Part shown: in pieces, positions 13,701 to 19,803 of the stretch
Layout: each line of letters begins with the position of its first letter
Position numbering within the stretch: position 1 is the first letter of the stretch
DNA from: DATNIB01 sp035604685
GTDB taxonomy: Bacteria > Actinomycetota > Acidimicrobiia > Acidimicrobiales > RAAP-2
Length of the DNA: 20,038 bases
Assembly (NCBI GenBank): GCA_035604685.1
Contig: DATNIB010000064.1
Span: forward strand, 1 to 20,038
Reading direction: 5' to 3'
The notes under the pieces: generated by a model
Database searches by the model: none
Seen by the model: the letters and a program-made list of their open reading frames with translations, nothing else
Told to the model about the DNA's origin: nothing
Program-made: the position numbers and the translations under genes

Positions 13701-14652
13701 TACCGATCCCGTGGTCATCGCCGCCCTGGCCGCCCTCGGCGGCGCGCCCCGGGCGGCCGGGCGGTTCACGGCGCGCGACTCGCTCTTGTCCGAGTACGCC
13801 GCCTTGGGCTTCGAGTACGGCTACTCGGTCGCCGCCCCCGATGCGCTGGTCGCCTGGGAGGCCCAGTTCGGGGACTTCGTGAACGGCGCCGAGATCATCA
13901 TCGACAACTTCCTGGTGGCCGCCGACGACAAGTGGGGCCAGCAGGCCAGCCTCGTCCTCCTCCTGCCCCACGGCTACGAGGGTCAGGGCCCCGAGCACTC
14001 GTCGGCCCGCCTGGAGCGGTTCCTCACGCTCTGCGCCGAGGGGAACCTGCGCATCGCCATCCCCTCGACGGCGGCCCAGTACTTCCACCTGCTGCGCGCA
14101 CAGGCCCTCCGGGAGCGCAAGACGCCGCTCGTCGTCTTCACCCCGAAGTCGCTGCTCCGGGCCGAGACCTCCCGCTCGACGCTCGACGAGCTGACGCACG
14201 GGGGCTTTGCCGAGGTGATCGACGATCCCGGCGTGTCCGACCCGGCGCGGGTCCGGCGGGTGGTCATGGCCAGCGGGAAGGTGGCGCACGAGGCGCTGCG
14301 ACGGCGCGACGAGGGCCGAGCGGCGGCGCCGTCCGGCGAGGCGGGGCACAGCGGCGCTCCCCCGAGGGCCGAGTTGGCGGTGGTCCGGGTCGAGCAGCTC
14401 TACCCCTGGCCGGCCGAGGCGCTGGAGCGGGTGCTGTCGCGCTACCCCAACGCCGCTGAGGTCGTGTGGCTCCAAGAGGAGCCGGAGAACATGGGCGCCT
14501 GGGGCTTCGTCCACGCGCGCCTCCACCGGCTGCTGCGGGACCGGTTCCAACTGGAGCACGTGAGCCGCAACGAATCGGCCAGTCCGGCCACCGGCAGTGC
14601 GGCGCTCCACCAGCTCGAGCAGGCGGACCTCTTGACGCGGGCCATCGGTTGA
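10729..14652 (+). CDS. kgd: Multifunctional 2-oxoglutarate decarboxylase/dehydrogenase E1 with fused E2-like domain
   Basis: The 1307-aa protein has three parts. Residues about 24-55 (FGPNAWLVEDMYDRYLVEP...) are the short E1o N-terminal helix. A Pro/Ala/Glu-rich linker follows to about 150. Residues about 155-400 are an E2 acyltransferase-like domain with TYDHRIIQGAESG (D360, H361). The rest is the thiamine-diphosphate E1 domain with GMAHRGRLNVLANI (about 590-603), HGDAAFAGQGVVAETLNLSGLSGY (from 704) and NNQLGFTT. This architecture is specific to actinobacterial KGD, which decarboxylates 2-oxoglutarate and forms the succinyl-transferring core of the TCA complex. No lipoyl domain is present, so lipoyl E2 is supplied elsewhere. 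In mycobacteria it is controlled by acetyl-CoA and GarA. It is somewhat longer than the mycobacterial protein, mainly in the linker. Confidence 0.96.
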   Translation: MTDARTNGRVAEPPPPPNAASGSFGPNAWLVEDMYDRYLVEPASVGESWREFFSGSRLGPAPQPHVVEAPPSVAPSEVVTSVPANGAGRVAIEVASAPVAAPVSPSGPAPTETPTHSLEAIPAPPAEPARTEAAVRAEPGAAPDAAVPLRGAASRLAANMQASLGMPTATSVRAVPARLLEVNRQILNNQLARTTGAKVSFTHLIGYAVVRALKEVPALNAAFVEDVDGRGTTGIVRHQHVGLGLAVDVEKSDGSRTLLVPCVRAADTLDFRAFVLAYEELIAKVHANRITPEDFAGTTVSLTNPGTLGTVQSVPRLMPGQGAIIGVGALGYPAGFEAADPRVIAELGLGKVLTITSTYDHRIIQGAESGVFLGKVAEYLTGQHGFYDDVFAAMGVPYEPARWRTDGSAADDMTEEDHGGLVKQIRVQTLINMYRVRGHLMAHLDPLTALPPQVHPELDPLTYGLTIWDLPRRFVVDGLAGRDVAPLEEILHLLRDAYCRTIGIEYMHIQDPDQKRWIQSQIEGVVATIGHEEQHHILGRLNAAEAFERFLHTRYVGQKRFGLEGAESTIVLLDTILDEAIAAGCVEVVMGMAHRGRLNVLANIVGKSYREIFEEFEGNLDPESVQGSGDVKYHKGAHGTFHGRSGAQLAVTMASNPSHLEAVDPVVEGMARAKQDRVVSRAPGDAAPATEGVFECPILPLLIHGDAAFAGQGVVAETLNLSGLSGYRTGGTVHVVINNQLGFTTAPEAARTSVYPTDVAKMVQSPIFHVNADDPEACVRVARLAFGFRQRFHKDVVIDLVCYRLHGHNEGDDPSYSQPLMYQRIDAKQSVRQLYTETLVRRGDITLEEADQALEDFNGHLQRALDEVRSETPTVAVLQTPYEDDRDGPGVPTGVDGGLLRALASLTRTVPDGFTIHPKLERQFAQRDALVASGRVDWALAEALAMGSLLVEGVDVRLTGQDTRRGTFSQRHAVLVDYHDGREHVPLTHVGTDPVVIAALAALGGAPRAAGRFTARDSLLSEYAALGFEYGYSVAAPDALVAWEAQFGDFVNGAEIIIDNFLVAADDKWGQQASLVLLLPHGYEGQGPEHSSARLERFLTLCAEGNLRIAIPSTAAQYFHLLRAQALRERKTPLVVFTPKSLLRAETSRSTLDELTHGGFAEVIDDPGVSDPARVRRVVMASGKVAHEALRRRDEGRAAAPSGEAGHSGAPPRAELAVVRVEQLYPWPAEALERVLSRYPNAAEVVWLQEEPENMGAWGFVHARLHRLLRDRFQLEHVSRNESASPATGSAALHQLEQADLLTRAIG

Positions 14653-14718
14653 CGCCGGCCGCCGGCGGTCGGCGACGCGGCCGGCTCGAGGGGAGTCCCC
14701 GAAGAAGCGACGGCGGAA

Positions 14719-16131
14719 GTGGCTGAGCGCCACCAGGTCGTCGTCGACGGGTCGAACCTGGCGACGGAGGGACGGACGACGCCGAGCCTGGCGCAGCTCG
14801 ACGAGGCGGTGCGCGCCTACCTGAGCGAGGACCCGACGGCCGATCCCGTCGTGGTGGTCGACGCCTCCTTCTCCCACCGGATCGACCCCGCCGAACGCGA
14901 GCAGCTGGAGCAGGCGGAGCTGCACGGGGAGGTGGTCTCCCCCCCGGCCGGGGCCATCGGGCGAGGCGACGCCTTCGTGCTGCGCATCGCCGAGCGGACC
15001 GGTGCGGTCGTGCTCTCGAACGACTCGTTCCAAGAGTTCCACGGGGAGCACCCCTGGCTCTTCGATCCCGGCCGATTGGTCGGCGGGAAGCCGGTCCCGG
15101 GCGTCGGCTGGATCTTCACGCCACGCTTGCCCGTGCGGGGGGCCAAGAGCCGCAAGGCCACCAAGGAGAACGACGAGGTGGCCCCCGACGACCTGTCGCC
15201 GCCGCGCAAGGCGGCGGAGGTCGCCAAGGCCCTCTTGAAGGCCGAGCGGGCGGCCAAGAAGGCGTCGTCGAAGGCCAAGCCGGCCGACGCCAAGGAGGCG
15301 GCCACGGGCAAGGGGGCTCGGAAGAAGAAGGGCACGGGCAAGCGGAAGGAAGATGAGAAGGAGTCCCGCGGGCGCCGACGGGGTGAAGGGGCCGACGCCC
15401 AGTCGCCCGACCAACCGACCGCCCAGCGGGGCGCTCGGGCCGCGCCCATCAAGGCGAACGCCGCGGCCAAGTCGGCGGCCAAGCCCAAGGACGCGCCAAA
15501 GGCACGGGCCAAGCCGGCGGGCCCGGGCGGGACGACCGGCCGCGCCAAGGCCGTCAACGCGCGGGTGACCAACCCGCCCAAGAAGACCGCCACCCGGCCC
15601 AAGTCGGCGGCCGCCGACGGCGCGAGCCGGGCGGCGCGCCCGGCTCGCGTGCGCCGGGCCATCGACGAGGCCACCGCGGAGGTGCTGACCGCGGAGACCC
15701 CCGAGGAGGACGCCACGCGCCAGGCGCCGAAGCGCCGGAGCGGCGTGCCACCGCCGGCCGTGAACGACCCGCTGGCGTTCATTCGGTTCGTGGCGAACCA
15801 CGCGCTCGGGTACGAACTGGAGGGCTCGGTCGTCTCGTTCACCTCGCACGGGGCGATGGTGGACGTCGACCTGCCCGACGGCGGCCTGCTGCACTGCTAC
15901 ATCCCGCTGCGGGCCCTGGGCGATCCGGCGCCGCGCAAGGCCCGGGAGGTGCTGCGGCGCGGGGAGCGGCGCCCCTTCGTCCTGGTCGGTCTCGACCCGC
16001 CGCGCCGGATGGCCGAGCTGGCGCTGCCCGAGCTGGCCTCGAGGCTGCTCGCCGCCACCGGGGCCGACGTCTCGGCCTCCCGGTCCCCCCGCCGGCGCGC
16101 GCGGGTCGGCGGTTCGGCGGACGCCCTGTAG
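14719..16131 (+). CDS. NYN/PIN-like ribonuclease domain, long basic linker and C-terminal S1-like domain
   Basis: In this 470-aa protein, residues about 4-135 resemble a NYN/Zc3h12a-type nuclease: VVVDGSNLA (D10), VVVVDASFSHR (D48), GRGDAFVLRIAERTGAVVLSNDSF (D84, D102) and GVGWIFTPRLP. The four acidic residues are spaced as in metal-dependent RNases. Residues about 141-345 are a disordered linker rich in Lys, Ala, Arg and Pro, like histone H1 tails. Residues about 350-445 (YELEGSVVSFTSHGAMVDVDLPDGGLLHCYIPL) look like a beta-barrel of S1 type that would bind RNA. A role in RNA cleavage or decay is inferred. The GTG at 14719 has only a weak purine-rich site (ggcgga); it starts 66 nt after kgd. 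Such a protein is not one I can name, and the C-terminal fold is less certain than the N-terminal one. Confidence 0.78.
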   Translation: MAERHQVVVDGSNLATEGRTTPSLAQLDEAVRAYLSEDPTADPVVVVDASFSHRIDPAEREQLEQAELHGEVVSPPAGAIGRGDAFVLRIAERTGAVVLSNDSFQEFHGEHPWLFDPGRLVGGKPVPGVGWIFTPRLPVRGAKSRKATKENDEVAPDDLSPPRKAAEVAKALLKAERAAKKASSKAKPADAKEAATGKGARKKKGTGKRKEDEKESRGRRRGEGADAQSPDQPTAQRGARAAPIKANAAAKSAAKPKDAPKARAKPAGPGGTTGRAKAVNARVTNPPKKTATRPKSAAADGASRAARPARVRRAIDEATAEVLTAETPEEDATRQAPKRRSGVPPPAVNDPLAFIRFVANHALGYELEGSVVSFTSHGAMVDVDLPDGGLLHCYIPLRALGDPAPRKAREVLRRGERRPFVLVGLDPPRRMAELALPELASRLLAATGADVSASRSPRRRARVGGSADAL

Positions 16132-16134
16132 CCT
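16129..16134 (+). promoter_or_regulatory. Possible -10 box of fabZ overlapping the preceding stop codon
   Basis: TAGCCT begins with the TAG stop of the nuclease gene and ends 8 nt before the fabZ GTG at 16143. No ribosome site is visible between them, so a separate near-leaderless fabZ transcript is possible. The spacing is 1-2 nt longer than at the other genes. Confidence 0.3.
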
Positions 16135-16142
16135 CCGGTCGC

Positions 16143-16568
16143 GTGGAACCGACCGACCTGCTCCCGCACCGCGAGCCGTTCTTGTTCGTCAGCGAGATCG
16201 TGGCGCTCGAGCCCGGTCAGTCGGCGGTGGGCCGCTGGCGCCTGACGGGCGAGGAGCCGTTCTTCGCCGGCCACTTCCCGGGACGCCCCACCCTCCCGGG
16301 CGTCCTCATGGTCGAGTCCCTGGCGCAGCTGGGGGGCATCGCCGTGCTGGCGGACCCCCGGTTCGCCGGCAAGCTTCCGTTGTTCGGGGGCATCGATCGG
16401 GCCCGGTTCCGCCGCCAGGTCGCCCCCGGCGAGACCCTCGAGCTGGAGGTGCAGCTCGGACGGCTCTCCGCCCGGGCGGGCACCGGCCACGGGCGGGCCC
16501 ACGTGGGCGGAGAGACGGCGTGTGAGGCCGAGCTCCTGTTCGTCCTCGTCGACCGCGCCGAGGGGTAG
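16143..16568 (+). CDS. fabZ: FabZ-like (3R)-hydroxyacyl-ACP dehydratase
   Basis: The 141-aa hot-dog protein has LLPHREPFLFVSEI (residues 6-19) and the active-site helix FFAGHFPGRPTLPGVLMVESLAQLGG with H44 and E58, the FabZ catalytic pair. FabZ removes water from beta-hydroxyacyl-ACP in fatty-acid elongation, in the cytosol. The length is typical. It starts with GTG 11 nt after the nuclease gene and ends 2 nt before xth, so it is part of a same-strand cluster. No other fatty-acid synthesis gene is nearby; in organisms using type I synthase this could be a specialised or thioesterase-like relative. Confidence 0.88.
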   Translation: MEPTDLLPHREPFLFVSEIVALEPGQSAVGRWRLTGEEPFFAGHFPGRPTLPGVLMVESLAQLGGIAVLADPRFAGKLPLFGGIDRARFRRQVAPGETLELEVQLGRLSARAGTGHGRAHVGGETACEAELLFVLVDRAEG

Positions 16569-16570
16569 CC

Positions 16571-17344
16571 ATGCGACTGGCGACTTGGAACGTCAACTCT
16601 CTCGGGGCCCGGTTGGAGCGCATCCTCGAGTGGGTGGAGAGCCAGCAGCCCGACGTCCTCTGCATGCAGGAGACCAAGCAGACGGACGAGGCGTTCCCGA
16701 GGGCCGCCTTCGCCGGCCTTGGCTACGAGTCGGCGCACCACGGGGACGGCCGCTGGAACGGGGTCGCCATCGTGAGCCGGGTCGGGCTGGCCGATCCCGT
16801 CGGCGGCTTCTCGGCCCCCGAGGACGAGTACGGGTGTCGGATCGTGGCGGCGACCTGCGCCGGCCTGCGCGTCCACTCGGTCTACGTGCCCAACGGACGC
16901 AGCGTGGAGAGCGAGCACTACGGCTACAAGCTGGCCTGGTTGGCCCGGCTCGCCACGTACCTGGCCGAGACCGGCGACCCGGCGACGGAGCTCGCCGTGT
17001 GTGGCGACTTCAACATCGCGCCCGACGACCGCGACGTCTGGGACCCGGCCCACTTCATCGGGGCCACCCACGTGAGCGACGCCGAACGGGCCGCCCTCCG
17101 TTCCATCCTCGACCTCGGATTGGAGGACGTCTACCGCCGGCACCACGACGAGGGCGGGGTGTTCTCGTGGTGGGACTACCGGGCCGGCGATTTCCACCAG
17201 GGCCGGGGCATGCGCATCGACCTGGTGCTCCTGGCCCGATCACTGGCCGCCCGGTCGACCTCGGTCGTGATCGACCGCGATGCGCGCAAGGGGAAGAAGC
17301 CCTCCGACCACGCGCCCGTGATCGTGGAGATCGCCGAGGCCTGA
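16571..17344 (+). CDS. xth: Exodeoxyribonuclease III / AP endonuclease
   Basis: The 257-aa protein has all the ExoIII motifs: TWNVNSL (N7), CMQETKQTD (E34), SVYVPNGR (Y105), VCGDFNIAP (D146, N148), GMRIDLVL (D217) and PSDHAPV (D246, H247). It cuts DNA at abasic sites and trims 3' blocks in base-excision repair. It is cytosolic and of normal length. The ATG lies 2 nt after the fabZ stop, with GAGGGG inside the end of fabZ as ribosome site, so translation is coupled. It ends 1 nt from the convergent cupin gene with no room for a terminator. Confidence 0.95.
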   Translation: MRLATWNVNSLGARLERILEWVESQQPDVLCMQETKQTDEAFPRAAFAGLGYESAHHGDGRWNGVAIVSRVGLADPVGGFSAPEDEYGCRIVAATCAGLRVHSVYVPNGRSVESEHYGYKLAWLARLATYLAETGDPATELAVCGDFNIAPDDRDVWDPAHFIGATHVSDAERAALRSILDLGLEDVYRRHHDEGGVFSWWDYRAGDFHQGRGMRIDLVLLARSLAARSTSVVIDRDARKGKKPSDHAPVIVEIAEA

Positions 17345-17345
17345 G

Positions 17346-17747
17346 TCAGCGGGGCCGGTGCTCGGTGCCGCGGCCCGGCGTGATGAACAGGCACTGGCCG
17401 GGCTCGTGCACGTCGACCGTGTGCCAGGCGCCCTTCGGGTTGATGGCCGCCAGCCCACGGGACAGCTCGATCGTGCGCACCGACCCGTCGATCTCCTGGA
17501 TGAGGGTCGAGGCCCCCGAGAGCTGCACGACGAGCTCCTCGCCGGCCGGGTGCCGCTCCCACGAGGTCCACGTCGAGTCGGCGGCGCCGATCGTGACCAG
17601 GCGCCCGTCGTCGCCGTCCCCCTCGGTCTCCTTCTCGTAGCGGGCCAGGTACTCCGCGGCCCACTCGAAGTCGGGGAGCGGTATGACGCGTGCGCCCAGG
17701 CCGAGATGGACGTGCGTGGTCGAGAGATCGAAGGCGCCGGCGGTCAT
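17346..17747 (-). CDS. Small cupin-domain protein
   Basis: The 133-aa protein has a single cupin barrel. Motif 1 is WERHPAGEELVVQLSG (H66, with Glu at 70-71), and motif 2 is LAAINPKGAWHTVDVHEPGQCLFITPG (H109). The usual second His of motif 1 (HxH) is not present, so metal binding, if any, is reduced. Such small cupins bind or isomerise small molecules, or act as sensors; the ligand cannot be told. I chose the ATG at 17747: CAGACT ends 6 nt upstream, in the same arrangement as several other genes here. A hairpin separates it from the preceding 81-aa gene, so it probably has its own transcript. Confidence 0.85.
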   Translation of the reverse strand: MTAGAFDLSTTHVHLGLGARVIPLPDFEWAAEYLARYEKETEGDGDDGRLVTIGAADSTWTSWERHPAGEELVVQLSGASTLIQEIDGSVRTIELSRGLAAINPKGAWHTVDVHEPGQCLFITPGRGTEHRPR

Positions 17748-17753
17748 CCCTGC

Positions 17754-17759
17754 AGTCTG
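17754..17759 (-). promoter_or_regulatory. Possible -10 box of the cupin gene, leaderless type
   Basis: CAGACT on the - strand ends 6 nt before the ATG at 17747. It departs from TANNNT at the first base, so it is weaker than the others. Confidence 0.35.
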
Positions 17760-17782
17760 GACCCTCCTCGGGCGGTTTGTCT

Positions 17783-17805
17783 GGCCGGTCGGTGCTCCGC
17801 CGGCC
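17783..17805 (-). terminator. Stem-loop after the 81-aa gene (probable terminator)
   Basis: GGCCGG (17783-17788), CGG (17790-17792), a 4-nt loop, then CCG and CCGGCC (17797-17805) form a 9-bp stem with one bulged base. It lies 10 nt past the stop of the 81-aa gene on the - strand. No T-run follows, so termination is likely but not certain. Confidence 0.5.
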
Positions 17806-17814
17806 CCGAGGCGT

Positions 17815-18060
17815 TCAGCTGGCCTTGAGGTCCCGGAGGAGGGCGCGCCGCTCGGCCACGGTGGAGACCCGGTAGCGGTCCCAGTCCTCGCCCGCCCGGA
17901 CGTCCGCATAGATGCCGGTCGGGTCCTCGTGGAAGTGGAGGTGGGCGCGGCCGTTCTTGGCGAAGAGCCCGGGCCTTCTCTCGGCGAGGCCGTCGAGCGC
18001 CCGGATCTGAGCACGCAGCGGTTCCAGCGCCTCGATGGTGGCCAGGGTGGCGTGCTTCAC
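17815..18060 (-). CDS. Conserved-looking hypothetical protein, 81 aa, coupled to the helicase
   Basis: I do not recognise the family. The first 30 residues look helical (VKHATLATIEALEPLRAQIR). A distinctive segment HLHFHEDPTGIYADVR follows, then DWDRYRVST and a basic helical end. The HLHFHED cluster could bind metal, or the middle could be a small beta-sheet; neither is shown. The GTG at 18058-18060 overlaps the helicase TGA as GTGA, and GGAGG lies 5 nt upstream at 18066-18070, so it is translated with the helicase. A helicase partner or accessory role is inferred from this coupling only. Confidence 0.75.
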   Translation of the reverse strand: MKHATLATIEALEPLRAQIRALDGLAERRPGLFAKNGRAHLHFHEDPTGIYADVRAGEDWDRYRVSTVAERRALLRDLKAS

Positions 18061-19748
18061 GGCTGCCTCCGGTGCTCGGGCGCGGGACGGCCGGAGGGCC
18101 GGTCGCCGTCGTGGTCGTCCGATGGTGCCACCAATGCACGGAGCTTCGCCACGCGGCGTCGGGCGTCTGCGGGATCGGTCGGCCGCGCCTCGAGCGTGAG
18201 CTCTCGCAGGGCCCCCTCGATGCCGGTGAGCCAGGGCGAGGGGCCCGCGTCGCTCCGCCGTTCGCCATCGCCGGTCAGCCGCGCCCAGGAGCACCACAGC
18301 TCGTCCTCGGCCCGGGTGAGCGCCACGTACAGCAATCGACGCTCCTCCGCGCGCGCCGGTGCCGTCCGGGCGGCCGGGAGCGGGACGAAGGCCGTGCTCA
18401 GCCCGACGACGAAGACGGCCGGCCACTGGAGTCCCTTCGCTCGGTGGAACGTGCTGAGGACGACCGCGTCGCCGCCTCCGTCGGGCGGGGTGAGCGTCGG
18501 GGGACGGTCCTCGTGCAAGAGGCCCGCGCCCGTCGGTGCCAATCCCTCCTCCCGGTCGATGTCGCTCGCCGGCCCCAGGTCCCGGCCGGCGTGGCGCCAC
18601 GGGATGCGCTGCCGTTCGAGGGCGGAACCGACCAGGCGAAGCTGGGCGTTGGTGCGCGCCAGCACCGCGATGTGCTCCCAGCGGCGACCGGGTCGATGCG
18701 ACAGCCAGACCTGCGACGCGACCCAGTCCGCCTCGGCCTCCTCGTCGTCGTGGGCCCGGACCTGGGGGACCGGGCCGTCCGGCCGCCGGCTCTGCGGGAT
18801 CCCCCCGCTCTTCTCGAGGACGGCGGCCGCGGTGCGCACGATCTGGGGGGACGACCGGTGGTTGTCGTCGAGCCGGAGCACCCGGGTCCCCGGCATGAGC
18901 GAGGGAAGGTCCGCCAGGAGCGACGGATCCGCCCCGTTCCAGCCGTAGACGGCCTGATGGGGGTCACCGACGGTGAAGAGATCCCCCTCGTCGCTGCACA
19001 GAAGTCTGAGCAGTCGGAACTGCGCGGGGTTCACGTCCTGCATCTCGTCGATGAACACGTGGCGATACCGCCAGCGGACGGCCTTGGCGAAGGGTTCGTC
19101 GCTCTCCAAGACGTCGGCAGCGCGGAGGAGGAGGTCGTCCAGGTCGAGCAGCCCGCGGCGGGCCCTGAGCGCCTCGTAGCGCCCGTAGAGGGACGCCACG
19201 GCCGATGCCGACCCCCTCCGCTTCTCTGCCCTGGCCTCCTGCTCGTAGCGCTCCGGGGGAATGAGCCTGGCCTTGGCCCAGCCGATCTCGCCGTCGACGA
19301 GCGCGGCTGACAGTTCCCGGCCAGGCCGAGGCTTCTCGTCCTGGTCCTCCTCGTCGAGCACCTCAGCCAGCAGCCGCCGCCGGTCGGCCGCGAGCGCCAC
19401 CGTGCGCCCGCCCCGGTCGACGTGGTGCTGGTGGAGGAGCGAGAGGGCCAGCCGGTGGAACGTTCCGGAGCGGATCGGGGTGACCTCGAGCGCCCATAGG
19501 CGGGACCCGATCTCGTCGGCCGCCTTTCGGCTGAACGTGCAGACGAGCACGCGGTCGGCCAACGCGCTGGCATCGTGAACGCGGCGCGCCACCCGCAGCG
19601 TGAGCACGCGCGTCTTGCCGGCCCCGGCCCCGGCCAGCACGCACAGCTGGCGATCGTCCGCTAGCACCGCCTCGCGCTGGGCGTCGCTCAGCCCGGGCGG
19701 GAGCGGGGGGAGGGGGTCCGGCTCGGAGGACTCGCTGGGCAGGGCCAC
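18057..19748 (-). CDS. UvrD/Rep-family (SF1A) DNA helicase, compact form lacking most of subdomain 2B
   Basis: The 563-aa protein carries all SF1A motifs: LSDAQREAV (Q motif, 20-28), AGAGAGKT (39-46, K45), CTFSRKAADE, VFIDEMQDVN (231-240), VGDPHQAVYGWNGAD (260-274), LDDNHRSS (293-300), VVLSTFHRAKGLQWP (429-443) and EERRLLYVALTRAEDEL. It is an ATP-driven 3'-5' DNA translocase or helicase in repair or replication restart. Only about 130 residues separate motif IV from motif V, where UvrD and Rep have about 270, so the 2B regulatory subdomain is mostly absent. I start it at GTG 19748, 7 nt after TACGGT. It begins 38 nt downstream of a TnpB gene and overlaps the 81-aa gene. Confidence 0.9.
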   Translation of the reverse strand: MALPSESSEPDPLPPLPPGLSDAQREAVLADDRQLCVLAGAGAGKTRVLTLRVARRVHDASALADRVLVCTFSRKAADEIGSRLWALEVTPIRSGTFHRLALSLLHQHHVDRGGRTVALAADRRRLLAEVLDEEDQDEKPRPGRELSAALVDGEIGWAKARLIPPERYEQEARAEKRRGSASAVASLYGRYEALRARRGLLDLDDLLLRAADVLESDEPFAKAVRWRYRHVFIDEMQDVNPAQFRLLRLLCSDEGDLFTVGDPHQAVYGWNGADPSLLADLPSLMPGTRVLRLDDNHRSSPQIVRTAAAVLEKSGGIPQSRRPDGPVPQVRAHDDEEAEADWVASQVWLSHRPGRRWEHIAVLARTNAQLRLVGSALERQRIPWRHAGRDLGPASDIDREEGLAPTGAGLLHEDRPPTLTPPDGGGDAVVLSTFHRAKGLQWPAVFVVGLSTAFVPLPAARTAPARAEERRLLYVALTRAEDELWCSWARLTGDGERRSDAGPSPWLTGIEGALRELTLEARPTDPADARRRVAKLRALVAPSDDHDGDRPSGRPAPEHRRQP

Positions 19749-19755
19749 GAGGCAT

Positions 19756-19761
19756 ACCGTA
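19756..19761 (-). promoter_or_regulatory. -10 box of the helicase gene, leaderless type
   Basis: TACGGT on the - strand ends 7 nt before the GTG at 19748. The region where a -35 would lie (about 19779-19784) falls in the hairpin at the end of the TnpB gene, so the insertion probably supplies or disrupts it. Confidence 0.45.
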
Positions 19762-19779
19762 CCGATGGGCTGTGTCGGG

Positions 19780-19803
19780 TAGTGGGTCAGTCTCGACCCT
19801 CTA
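19780..19803 (-). repeat. Hairpin across the tnpB stop codon (candidate IS200/IS605 right-end structure)
   Basis: TAG-T-GGGTC (19780-19788) pairs with GACCC-T-CTA (19795-19803): eight pairs, one mismatch and a 6-nt loop. The TnpB TGA (19787-19789) lies in its arm. IS200/IS605 elements carry subterminal hairpins at their right end, and the TnpB guide RNA (omega RNA) covers this same 3' region. The exact element end is not visible, because the left end is outside the window. Confidence 0.5.

Noticed and set aside
14653..14718. Small G/C hairpins between kgd and the nuclease gene (CCGGC and GGGG/CCCC arms)
   Set aside because: The arms are only 4-5 bp with tight loops in very GC-rich DNA. This is not enough to call a terminator.
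15140..15750. Repetitive Lys/Ala-coding stretch considered as a separate histone-like gene
   Set aside because: It is in frame and continuous with the N-terminal nuclease domain and the C-terminal domain, with no internal start with a ribosome site.
13570..15894. A 774-codon open frame antisense to kgd and the nuclease gene
   Set aside because: It spans two well-supported + strand genes, has low-complexity Leu/Gly/Arg composition and has no recognisable motif.
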